The position numbers were made by a program, and so were the translations under genes. From assembly GCA_000437755.1 (NCBI GenBank), contig FR900146.1, positions 53,425 through 64,955 on the forward strand: DNA of 11,531 nucleotides, given 5' to 3'. The notes beneath the pieces are model-generated. The model was not told where the DNA came from, did not search any database, and saw only the letters and a list, made by a program, of their open reading frames with translations. The stretch comes from Roseburia sp. CAG:303. GTDB taxonomy: Bacteria; Bacillota; Clostridia; Lachnospirales; Lachnospiraceae. Each line of letters starts with the position of its first letter. The first letter of the stretch is position 1. This document shows positions 1 to 7,072 of this stretch, piece by piece.

Positions 1-360
1 AGGAGAGCAGCCGCCATTTATGGATTAAAGGTGTTAAAAGAAAGTATCCAGGATAATGATTTAAACACAACAAGGTTTGTTATTGTTGGAAAAGATAAAA
101 TATATGCGAAGGATGCATCAAAAATAAGCATCTGTTTTGAAATCGCACATGAAAGCGGTTCCTTATATGAGATGCTGTCGCATTTTATTTTTAATAATCT
201 CAATATGACAAAGATAGAATCAAGACCGATTGAAAGCAGAAACTGGGAATACCGCTTTTTCATTGATTTTACCGGAAAACTGGGGGACGCAGCCGTAAAG
301 AATGCGTTAAGGGGAATCGATGAGGAGGCTTGTTCGTTTAAAATATTAGGAAATTATTAA
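1..360 (+). CDS. pheA: Prephenate dehydratase, C-terminal part (5' end outside window)
   Basis: Converts prephenate to phenylpyruvate in phenylalanine synthesis (cytosol). The frame is open from base 1, and 119 C-terminal residues are present. Residues 22-26 read NTTRF, the catalytic Thr-Arg-Phe motif at the end of the dehydratase domain. They are followed by an ACT regulatory domain with GSLYEML (53-59) and IESRP (72-76), the signature of the phenylalanine-binding site, so feedback inhibition by phenylalanine is expected from family knowledge. The usual Pro before the GxLY turn is Ser here, a mild variation. The missing N-terminus could carry a chorismate mutase domain (bifunctional P-protein) or not; this cannot be seen. 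The gene ends 26 nt before the ppx-like gene on the same strand, so co-transcription is likely. The identification is firm for the dehydratase part. Confidence 0.95.
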   Translation, partial: RRAAAIYGLKVLKESIQDNDLNTTRFVIVGKDKIYAKDASKISICFEIAHESGSLYEMLSHFIFNNLNMTKIESRPIESRNWEYRFFIDFTGKLGDAAVKNALRGIDEEACSFKILGNY

Positions 361-386
361 TATATGGCAAAAGTGAGGTGTAACAT

Positions 387-1895
387 ATGGCAGTAAGCAG
401 ATTTGCAGCAATTAATGCAGGTTCTTATGAGCTGATGCTGAAAATATATGAAATATCGGCGGGAAAGAAAGTAAGGATACTGGATAATGTCAGATATGTA
501 ATGGAATTGGGAAGGGAAACCTATACGGAGAAGAAAGTCAGTTTTGAAACCATTGAAAAGATGTGTGATATTCTGGAGAAATTCACAAAAGTACTGGAAG
601 AATATCAGGTAACGGATTATGTCGCGGTAGCAACAAGCGGAATAAGAGAAGCAGAGAATGCGGAGATTATTGTGGACCGGATAAAGGTAAGGACCGGATT
701 AAATGTCCGGCTGATCAGCAATTCGGAACAGAGACTGTATACTTATAAGGCACTGGCGATGTATCCGGAAGAATATGAAGCATTCAGCAAGGGAAATACG
801 GCAATTCTGGATGTCGGTGCGGGAAGTATCCAGATATCCATGATGGATAAGAAGAATATTGCATCGACACAGAATATCAAGATCGGTTCTATGCGTATCC
901 GGGAATTGTTATTAAACCTCAGCGAGAATATGAAACATTTTGATACTCTGCTGGATGAACTGATTAACAATGATTTGCAGACCTTTAAGCGGATGTTTAT
1001 CAAGGACAAGGCGATTGATAATATCATCGCAACCGGGGAACAAATAACCTTATTTACAAAGAATAAAAATACCGGGGATTTTGACCGCCTGATGACAACG
1101 GAAGATTTTATGGGAAGATATAAGCAGCTCAATACAAAGAGCCAGGATGAACTCGCAAAGGAACTTCAGGTGACCAGTGAGCAGGCAACCATATTGATTC
1201 CGTGTGCAAGAATTTATGGCAGGTTTATCGAGGTGGTAGGCTGTAAAAATCTCTGGGTTCCGGGAACCGATATCTGTGATGGTGTGGCGATGGATTATGC
1301 CATGAGCCGGAAAAAAATTATGGATAAGCACAATTTTGACGAGGATATTCTGAATGAAGTGCGCGGAATATCAAAGCGGTATAAGGGAAATACGGTGCAT
1401 ATCCAGTTCGTGCGCAGCCTTGCAGTGCAAATTTTTGATGTCACAAAGAAAATACATGGGCTTTCCAAGCGGGAGAGATTAATTCTGGAACTGGCAGCGA
1501 TGCTTCATGACTGCGGAAAATATATCAGTATACACAATGCCGCAGAATGTTCCTATAATATTATCATGGCAACGGAGATTATAGGATTATCCCATAGAGA
1601 ACGGGAAATGCTGGCACAGGTTGTAAAATACAACACAACACTGATGGAGCCGGAAACCGATCTGACTGTAATTAAATTAACGGCGATTTTGCGGGTTGCA
1701 AATGCACTGGATCGGAGTCATAAGCAGAAGATGCAGGACTGTAGATTTGAATTAAAAGACAGTGAACTTGTGATTTCCACAAAATCAAAGGAAGATATTG
1801 CACTGGAAAAAGGTCTGTTTGTGGATAAGGCGGAATTTTTTGAAGAGGTATACGGAATCAAACCGGTAATCAGGCAGAAAAAATTTAATGTATAA
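387..1895 (+). CDS. Ppx/GppA-family phosphatase-like protein with C-terminal HD domain
   Basis: 502 residues, the usual size of two-part Ppx proteins. Residues 1 to about 305 are the ASKHA-fold Ppx/GppA domain: FAAINAGSYEL (6-16, phosphate loop 1), ATSGIREAEN (82-91), SNSEQR (111-116, the region of the catalytic Glu) and DVGAGS (142-147, loop 2). Residues about 330-500 are the HD domain, with probable metal ligands H338, H374-D375 and D442 (ALDRSH). Family members cleave exopolyphosphate or pppGpp. Here loop 1 has Asn10 where the family has Asp, and loop 2 is GAGS rather than GGGS, so activity of the first domain is uncertain. In the HD domain the usual HKHS segment is AECS (386-389). The start has a good RBS (GAGGTG, 375-380). 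ppk begins 31 nt after the stop, which supports a role in polyphosphate metabolism. The family call is firm; the substrate is not. Confidence 0.85.
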   Translation: MAVSRFAAINAGSYELMLKIYEISAGKKVRILDNVRYVMELGRETYTEKKVSFETIEKMCDILEKFTKVLEEYQVTDYVAVATSGIREAENAEIIVDRIKVRTGLNVRLISNSEQRLYTYKALAMYPEEYEAFSKGNTAILDVGAGSIQISMMDKKNIASTQNIKIGSMRIRELLLNLSENMKHFDTLLDELINNDLQTFKRMFIKDKAIDNIIATGEQITLFTKNKNTGDFDRLMTTEDFMGRYKQLNTKSQDELAKELQVTSEQATILIPCARIYGRFIEVVGCKNLWVPGTDICDGVAMDYAMSRKKIMDKHNFDEDILNEVRGISKRYKGNTVHIQFVRSLAVQIFDVTKKIHGLSKRERLILELAAMLHDCGKYISIHNAAECSYNIIMATEIIGLSHREREMLAQVVKYNTTLMEPETDLTVIKLTAILRVANALDRSHKQKMQDCRFELKDSELVISTKSKEDIALEKGLFVDKAEFFEEVYGIKPVIRQKKFNV

Positions 1896-1926
1896 AACTG
1901 ACAAAGTCAGGGATAAGGAGTTTTGT

Positions 1927-4113
1927 ATGAATGAAAAGTATATGAACAGGGAATTAAGCTGGATCGGTTTTAATTACCGGATATTGTCCGAGGCAAGGGA
2001 TAAGGCAAATCCTTTATTTGAACGTCTGAAATTTTTAAGTATTACATCCTCCAATCTGGATGAATTTTTCATGGTAAGGGTGGCATCCTTAAAGGATATG
2101 ATTAATGCCGACTGTGATAAAAAAGATATTGCAGGAATGACCCCAAAAGAACAGATTGAAGCCATACTGAATGAAACACACGACTTTGTTAATCTGCAGT
2201 ACTCTACTTATAACCGTTCATTAGTGCCGGCATTAAAAGGCGAAAATCTTATTATTATTGATAAGCATGAGCATCTGAACGAAGAACAGAAGAAATATGT
2301 GGACCGGTATTTTGATGAGAATATTTATCCGGTGCTTACGCCGATGGCGGTGGATTCATCCAGACCATTCCCGCTTATCCGGAATAAATCACTGAATATT
2401 GCCGCATTGCTGGAGGAAAAAGAAAGTCTTGCGGAAAAGGTGGAAGCAAGGAAGCAGGAGAAGGATGGAAAGAAGAAAGAAGAGAAGCAGGAAAAAGAAC
2501 TGGAGTTCGCAACCGTACAGGTTCCGTCCGTACTGCCGAGAATTATCCGGATTCCGTCGGAAGAAGAGGGCCAGACGACCATTATTCTGCTGGAAGAAAT
2601 TATTGAACGCCATATCCAGAAATTATTTATGAATTACAAGGTGGTATGTGCCCATCCGTACCGTGTCATGAGAAATGCGGATCTTTCCATTGATGAAGAT
2701 GACGCAGAGGATTTATTGAAAGAGATTGAAAAGCAGTTAAAAAAGAGACAGTGGGGCGAGGCGATCCGTCTTGAGATTGAGGACAAAATGGATGACAGGC
2801 TTCTGAATATTTTAAAAGAGGAGCTGAATATCAGACAGAAAGATATTTTTCCGATCAATGGACCGCTGGACCTGACATTCCTGATGAAATTATATGGCAT
2901 AGAAGGTTTTGACCAGCTGAAAACACCGAAATATATCCCGCAGCCGAATCCTGCGATTAATCCGGATGAAAATATTTTTGACCAGATTAGCAAAGGGGAT
3001 ATTTTACTGCATCATCCATATCAGACATTTGATCCGGTTGTGGATTTTGTCAGACAGGCGGCAACGGATAAAAAGGTGCTTGCAATCAAACAGACCCTGT
3101 ATCGTGTCAGCGGAAATTCACCGATTATAGCATCGCTTGCACAGGCAGCAGAAAATGGCAAGCAGGTGTCGGTTCTGGTAGAATTAAAGGCAAGATTTGA
3201 TGAGGAAAATAATATTATCTGGGCGAAAAAACTGGAAAAAGCCGGATGTCATGTTATTTACGGAATCAAGGGATTAAAAACACACAGCAAGATTACCATG
3301 GTGGTACGAAGCGAAGAAGAAGGAATCAAACGTTATGTTCACCTGGGTACGGGAAATTATAATGATTCCACGGCAAAACTGTATACAGATATGGGACTGT
3401 TTACCTGCAGTCAGGCGATCGGGGAAGATGCAACGGCAGTCTTTAATATGCTGTCCGGATATTCAGAGCCGGCAGGCTGGAATAAACTTGCACTTGCACC
3501 GCTCTGGCTCAGGGATAAATTTGAATATCTGATCCGCAGGGAAATTAATTTTGCAAAGGAAGGAAAGGAAGCCTTTATCGTGGCAAAAATGAATTCACTG
3601 TGTGACAGGGAAACCATCGATCTGCTTTATAAAGCGAGCGAGGCAGGGGTAAAGATTAACCTGATCGTAAGGGGAATCTGCTGTCTGCGTGCCGGTGTGC
3701 CGGGACTGAGCGAAAATATATCAGTGCGTTCCATTGTAGGTACATTCCTCGAACACAGCAGAATCTTCTATTTCCATAATGGCGGCTATGAGGAAGTCTA
3801 TATGGGAAGTGCGGACTGGATGCCGAGAAATCTGGACAAGAGAGTGGAGATTCTATTCCCGGTAGAAGCACCGGAATTAAAGGAAGAGGTTATCCATATC
3901 CTGAATATCCAGCTTGCGGATACCTTAAAGGCACATATCATGAAGCCGGACGGCAATTATGATAAAGTGGATAAACGTGGAAAGACACCACTGGCATCAC
4001 AGAAATATTTCTGTCAGGAAGCCATGGAACGTGCCAGGGCAATGAAGGATAAACATATAGAACATACATTTATTCCAATGGAGAATGAAACGGAAAGAAA
4101 AGAGGAAAAATGA
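1927..4113 (+). CDS. ppk1: Polyphosphate kinase 1
   Basis: Reversibly transfers the gamma-phosphate of ATP onto inorganic polyphosphate chains. 728 residues with the start at 1927, chosen for the AAGGAG at 1915-1920 six nt upstream and because NREL-SWIGFN (7-15) then sits at the normal N-terminus; an in-frame ATG at 1888 overlaps the previous gene and has no RBS. Domains in order: helical N domain, head domain, and two phospholipase-D-like C domains. The autophosphorylated His is H453 (GLKTHSK), followed by GTGNYND; the second catalytic His is H610 (FLEHSR), followed by GSADWMPRNLDKR. Their spacing of 157 residues equals that of H435 and H592 in the E. coli enzyme. A Lys/Glu-rich stretch at about residues 161-194 looks like an insertion in the N-terminal half. 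The gene is translationally coupled to the next one by an ATGA overlap. Confidence 0.97.
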   Translation: MNEKYMNRELSWIGFNYRILSEARDKANPLFERLKFLSITSSNLDEFFMVRVASLKDMINADCDKKDIAGMTPKEQIEAILNETHDFVNLQYSTYNRSLVPALKGENLIIIDKHEHLNEEQKKYVDRYFDENIYPVLTPMAVDSSRPFPLIRNKSLNIAALLEEKESLAEKVEARKQEKDGKKKEEKQEKELEFATVQVPSVLPRIIRIPSEEEGQTTIILLEEIIERHIQKLFMNYKVVCAHPYRVMRNADLSIDEDDAEDLLKEIEKQLKKRQWGEAIRLEIEDKMDDRLLNILKEELNIRQKDIFPINGPLDLTFLMKLYGIEGFDQLKTPKYIPQPNPAINPDENIFDQISKGDILLHHPYQTFDPVVDFVRQAATDKKVLAIKQTLYRVSGNSPIIASLAQAAENGKQVSVLVELKARFDEENNIIWAKKLEKAGCHVIYGIKGLKTHSKITMVVRSEEEGIKRYVHLGTGNYNDSTAKLYTDMGLFTCSQAIGEDATAVFNMLSGYSEPAGWNKLALAPLWLRDKFEYLIRREINFAKEGKEAFIVAKMNSLCDRETIDLLYKASEAGVKINLIVRGICCLRAGVPGLSENISVRSIVGTFLEHSRIFYFHNGGYEEVYMGSADWMPRNLDKRVEILFPVEAPELKEEVIHILNIQLADTLKAHIMKPDGNYDKVDKRGKTPLASQKYFCQEAMERARAMKDKHIEHTFIPMENETERKEEK

Positions 4114-4967
4114 TCAATCTGAATGACAATGCGAGAGAATACATCGATCTGCACGTTCATTCCAATATATCGGACGGAACTTATACACCGGAGGAACTGG
4201 TTGATTATGCAGAACAGAAAGGGCTGTATGCCTTTGCACTGACCGATCATGATACCGTGGACGGGATTGAGCGTGCATTAAATGCGGCAGAAGGAAAGAC
4301 GGTCAAAGTAATTCCGGGGATTGAGATATCGGCAGAGCATGATGCAAAAAGCGATTTGCATATTCTGGGACTTAATGTGGATTATAAGAGTGAAGGCTTT
4401 TTAGAGATCGTAAAACAGTGCAGGGAGAGCCGGGACAACAGAAACCGTAAGATGATAGAAAAGGTGCGGGAGCAGGGGATTCCTGTGACGCAGGAAATCA
4501 TGGATGAGAGATTCGGCAGGGTATCCATTACAAGAGCACATTTTGCAAGATATATGCAGGATGAGGGATATGTCAAATCAAAGGATGAAGCCTTTGCCAG
4601 ATATCTGAATCCGGGAAAACCATGCTATGTATCCAGGGAAAAAATATCCCCGAAGATGGCAGTTGAACTGATTTTAAAGGCAAAGGGACATCCTGTGCTA
4701 GCCCATCCGCTGGTATATAAGATGGGGCATGACAGGCTGTACAGTACGGTCAATGAACTGAAGAATATGGGGCTGCAGGGACTTGAGGCATTGTATTCCT
4801 TAAATACTCCTTCCGATGATGAAAAAATGCGTAAATTAGCGGAAAATTACGGACTCTTCCTTACGGGCGGATCGGATTTTCACGGAAGCAACAAACCGGA
4901 TATCGATCTGGGAACCGGAAAAGGAAGACTGAAAGTGCCAAAGCGTATTCTTGCGAATATTTTATAA
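4110..4967 (+). CDS. PHP-domain phosphoesterase (RNase AM / nucleoside 3',5'-bisphosphate phosphatase type)
   Basis: 285 residues, matching the single-domain PHP family COG0613 (YciV/TrpH-like), cytosolic metal-dependent phosphoesterases. Characterised relatives remove phosphate from 3',5'-bisphosphonucleotides such as pAp or trim RNA 5' ends; the exact substrate here is inferred only. All expected metal-binding blocks are visible: H15 and H17 (LHVHSN), D22, TDHD (45-48), GIE (70-72), DLH (82-84), H144 in the RAHFARYM segment, H199 (AHP), and SDFHG (255-259). The start ATG overlaps the ppk TGA (ATGA). An AGAGGA at 4101-4106 gives a short-spaced RBS, so coupled translation is likely. Its last codons contain the probable forespore promoter of gpr. 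The coupling to ppk suggests a shared role in phosphate or nucleotide turnover, but this is not proven. Confidence 0.88.
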   Translation: MINLNDNAREYIDLHVHSNISDGTYTPEELVDYAEQKGLYAFALTDHDTVDGIERALNAAEGKTVKVIPGIEISAEHDAKSDLHILGLNVDYKSEGFLEIVKQCRESRDNRNRKMIEKVREQGIPVTQEIMDERFGRVSITRAHFARYMQDEGYVKSKDEAFARYLNPGKPCYVSREKISPKMAVELILKAKGHPVLAHPLVYKMGHDRLYSTVNELKNMGLQGLEALYSLNTPSDDEKMRKLAENYGLFLTGGSDFHGSNKPDIDLGTGKGRLKVPKRILANIL

Positions 4968-4983
4968 GCTGCCGGAAATACTA
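4954..4983 (+). promoter_or_regulatory. Probable forespore (sigma-F/sigma-G) promoter of gpr
   Basis: A -35-like GAATA (4955-4959) is followed after 14 nt by GGAAATACTA (4974-4983), which fits the B. subtilis sigma-F -10 consensus GGNNANAHTA at every position. Read as a sigma-G site, AATACTA (4977-4983) differs from CATACTA at one base, with 17 nt to GAATA. Transcription would start near 4990, just before the gpr RBS at 4995. B. subtilis gpr is known to be transcribed by sigma-F and sigma-G, which supports the call. Consensus sequences are recalled, not computed. Confidence 0.6.
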
Positions 4984-5007
4984 TTCTTATCAGCAGGAGG
5001 TTATGAA

Positions 5008-5937
5008 ATGGATGCAGAGATAAGAACAGATTTGGCACTGGAAGAGAAAGAACGTTACGAAGGTACTGATGTAGAGGTAAAAGGGGTTTCGCTGGAGGAA
5101 ACGATGAGTCCGGCGGGCCTCTTTCCTGTTACTATGGTAAAGATACTGAATAAGGAAGGGGAACGGAATATGCACAAACCTGCCGGTAATTACATTACAC
5201 TGGAGAATTGCAGGATTGATGCGTATGACGAGGTGTTGTATGAGGATATGTCGGAGGAGATCGCAAGGCAGCTTCTCTTTGTGATAGGGGAACTGGAGAA
5301 AAAGAAGAAAATCCGAAAGAAAAAGGTAATCGTGGCAGGGCTTGGAAATCGTGACGCAACGCCGGATGCACTCGGCCCGGTTGTGACGGATCATATTGAA
5401 GTCGGAAAATATATCTGTGCAGTAGCGCCCGGGGTTATGGCACAGACAGGGTGCGAGACTTCCAGGTATGTCCGGGGCATTGCAAAGGAGCTGGATGCCG
5501 GATTCATTATAGCGGTGGATTCGCTGGCAGCAAGAAATACGGGCAGACTCAACACCACGATTCAGATTACGGATACCGGAATCAATCCGGGATCCGGTGT
5601 GGGAAATCACAGACAGGCAATGAATGAAGAAACCATGGGAGTGCCGGTGATAGCGATAGGAGTCCCGACTGTAGTCGATGCGGCAACCATCGTAAACGAT
5701 GTGATGGATAATCTTATGGCGGCATTTGAAAATGCCGGAATGATCCGGGGACTTTCGGATACCATGGAAGAATTTTCCGAGAAAGAAAAGAAACAGCTGG
5801 TAAAAGAACTGATGGATCAGAAGGCAAGGGATCTGTATGTGACACCGAAGGATATCGATGAGGATATCCGGATTCTGGGAGAAATCATTGCACAGGGAAT
5901 CAATGAGGCAATGGACCGATATCATGCAGTCGCTTAA
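5008..5937 (+). CDS. gpr: Germination protease (spore protease GPR)
   Basis: Degrades small acid-soluble spore proteins (SASPs) when a spore germinates. It is made in the forespore as a zymogen. The start at 5008 is set by AGGAGG (4995-5000) seven nt upstream; an earlier in-frame ATG at 4951 lies inside the PHP gene. 309 residues, shorter than the B. subtilis protein (about 370). Near the N-terminus RTDLALE (6-12) resembles a SASP cleavage site and is the expected self-processing point of the propeptide. The core shows GLGNRDATPDALGP (111-124), the segment APGVMAQTGCETSRYV (140-155), AVDSLAARNTGRL (169-181) and GVPTVVDAAT (218-227). D120 and D171 are the likely counterparts of the essential Asp pair of this aspartate-dependent protease. 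It would be transcribed from its own forespore promoter. The call is firm. Confidence 0.96.
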   Translation: MDAEIRTDLALEEKERYEGTDVEVKGVSLEETMSPAGLFPVTMVKILNKEGERNMHKPAGNYITLENCRIDAYDEVLYEDMSEEIARQLLFVIGELEKKKKIRKKKVIVAGLGNRDATPDALGPVVTDHIEVGKYICAVAPGVMAQTGCETSRYVRGIAKELDAGFIIAVDSLAARNTGRLNTTIQITDTGINPGSGVGNHRQAMNEETMGVPVIAIGVPTVVDAATIVNDVMDNLMAAFENAGMIRGLSDTMEEFSEKEKKQLVKELMDQKARDLYVTPKDIDEDIRILGEIIAQGINEAMDRYHAVA

Positions 5938-5971
5938 GTGTAAAGCTGCGTTTATTTATAAAGAAAAAAGC

Positions 5972-6000
5972 TTGTATCACACTTCGTATCGTGATACAAT
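5972..6000 (+). promoter_or_regulatory. Candidate galE promoter covered by a palindromic operator
   Basis: TTGTAT (5972-5977) and TACAAT (5995-6000) are separated by 17 nt and fit a sigma-A promoter (weak -35, good -10). A perfect 9-bp inverted repeat, TTGTATCAC (5972-5980) and GTGATACAA (5991-5999), lies exactly on both elements with a 10-nt centre. There is no U-run after it on the + strand, so it is not a terminator for gpr. A dimeric repressor bound here would block RNA polymerase. The regulator is unknown; the motif is not the CcpA cre consensus. Confidence 0.5.
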
Positions 6001-6051
6001 CAGAAACAAAGGAAAAAGGTATGCTGCAGAACAGCAGATAAGGAGGTTTTT

Positions 6052-7071
6052 ATGGCAGTATTAGTAACCGGCGGAGCCGGATATATAGGAAGTCACACCT
6101 GCGTGGAATTATTAGAGGCAGGATATGAGGTAGTGGTAATTGATAATCTGTATAATGCAAGCAGAAAGTCGATCGATCGCATTAAGGAGATTACAGGAAA
6201 AGATCTTACCTTTTATGAAGGCGATATTTTAGACAGAGATATACTGAACCGTATTTTTGAGAACGAATCCATTGATTCCGTCATTCATTTTGCAGGATAT
6301 AAGGCTGTCGGAGAATCTGTCAGAAAACCGATTGAATATTATTACAACAATATGACAGGAACATTGGTTTTGTGCGATGTTATGAGAAAACATGGCGTGA
6401 AGAATATTATTTTCAGTTCTTCCGCAACCGTATACGGCGATCCGGAGATGATTCCGATTACGGAAGAATGTAAGAAGGGAAGTCCGACGAATCCATACGG
6501 CTGGACCAAATCCATGTTAGAACAGGTGCTGATGGATATCCATACTTCTGATCCGGAATGGAATGTCACACTGTTACGTTATTTTAATCCGATTGGAGCA
6601 CATAAATCAGGACTGATTGGAGAAGATCCGAAAGGAATTCCGAATAATCTTCTGCCATATGTGGCACAGGTTGCCATCGGAAAATTACAGTGTCTGGGTG
6701 TCTTTGGAAATGATTATGATACACCGGACGGAACCGGTGTCAGGGATTATATCCATGTCGTGGATCTGGCAAGAGGTCATGTGAAAGCCATTGAGAAATT
6801 CAGGGAAAACAAAGGTGTCCTGATTTATAACCTGGGAACGGGACATGGCTACAGTGTGTTGGAAGTGGTTCATGCATTTGAGAAAGCCTGTGGAAAGAAG
6901 ATTCCATATGAAATCAAGCCGAGAAGAGAGGGCGATATTGCCACCTGTTACTGTAATCCACAGAAGGCAGCAGAGGAGCTGGGCTGGAAGGCAGAATACG
7001 GAATCGAGGAAATGTGTGCAGATTCATGGAAATGGCAGAGCATGAACCCGAATGGATATGGAGAGGATTAA
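6052..7071 (+). CDS. galE: UDP-glucose 4-epimerase
   Basis: Interconverts UDP-galactose and UDP-glucose with bound NAD (Leloir pathway, cytosol). 339 residues, against 338 for the E. coli enzyme, and ungapped numbering holds at the key sites. The NAD-binding loop is GGAGYIGS (7-14), and the catalytic Ser-Tyr-Lys set is S124, Y149 and K153 (YGWTK). NPYGWTK, RYFNPIGAH, PDGTGVRDYIHVVDLA and the closing segment KWQSMNPNGY are all typical. C299 stands at the place of E. coli Tyr299, the gate that limits substrate size; a Cys there is also found in the human enzyme, which handles UDP-GlcNAc/GalNAc. The RBS is AGGAGG (6041-6046), five nt before the ATG. The gene has a candidate regulated promoter upstream and is followed after one base by galT, so the two form a coupled pair. 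Confidence 0.97.
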   Translation: MAVLVTGGAGYIGSHTCVELLEAGYEVVVIDNLYNASRKSIDRIKEITGKDLTFYEGDILDRDILNRIFENESIDSVIHFAGYKAVGESVRKPIEYYYNNMTGTLVLCDVMRKHGVKNIIFSSSATVYGDPEMIPITEECKKGSPTNPYGWTKSMLEQVLMDIHTSDPEWNVTLLRYFNPIGAHKSGLIGEDPKGIPNNLLPYVAQVAIGKLQCLGVFGNDYDTPDGTGVRDYIHVVDLARGHVKAIEKFRENKGVLIYNLGTGHGYSVLEVVHAFEKACGKKIPYEIKPRREGDIATCYCNPQKAAEELGWKAEYGIEEMCADSWKWQSMNPNGYGED

Positions 7072-7072
7072 T

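Noticed and set aside
1898..1910. 5-bp hairpin (CTGAC-AAA-GTCAG) between the ppx-like gene and ppk
   Set aside because: Too short and without a T-run; likely chance, although it lies just before the ppk RBS.
4990..5925. Long open frame on the minus strand opposite gpr (311 codons)
   Set aside because: It is a shadow of gpr codon use: the product is rich in His, Cys, Ile and Tyr, has no RBS and no recognisable motif, while the + strand encodes a clear GPR.
5972..5999. Hairpin after gpr as a transcription terminator
   Set aside because: No T-run follows on the + strand (the sequence goes on TCAGAAAC). A T-run exists only on the minus strand, where there is no gene to terminate. Its exact fit to -35 and -10 makes an operator more likely.
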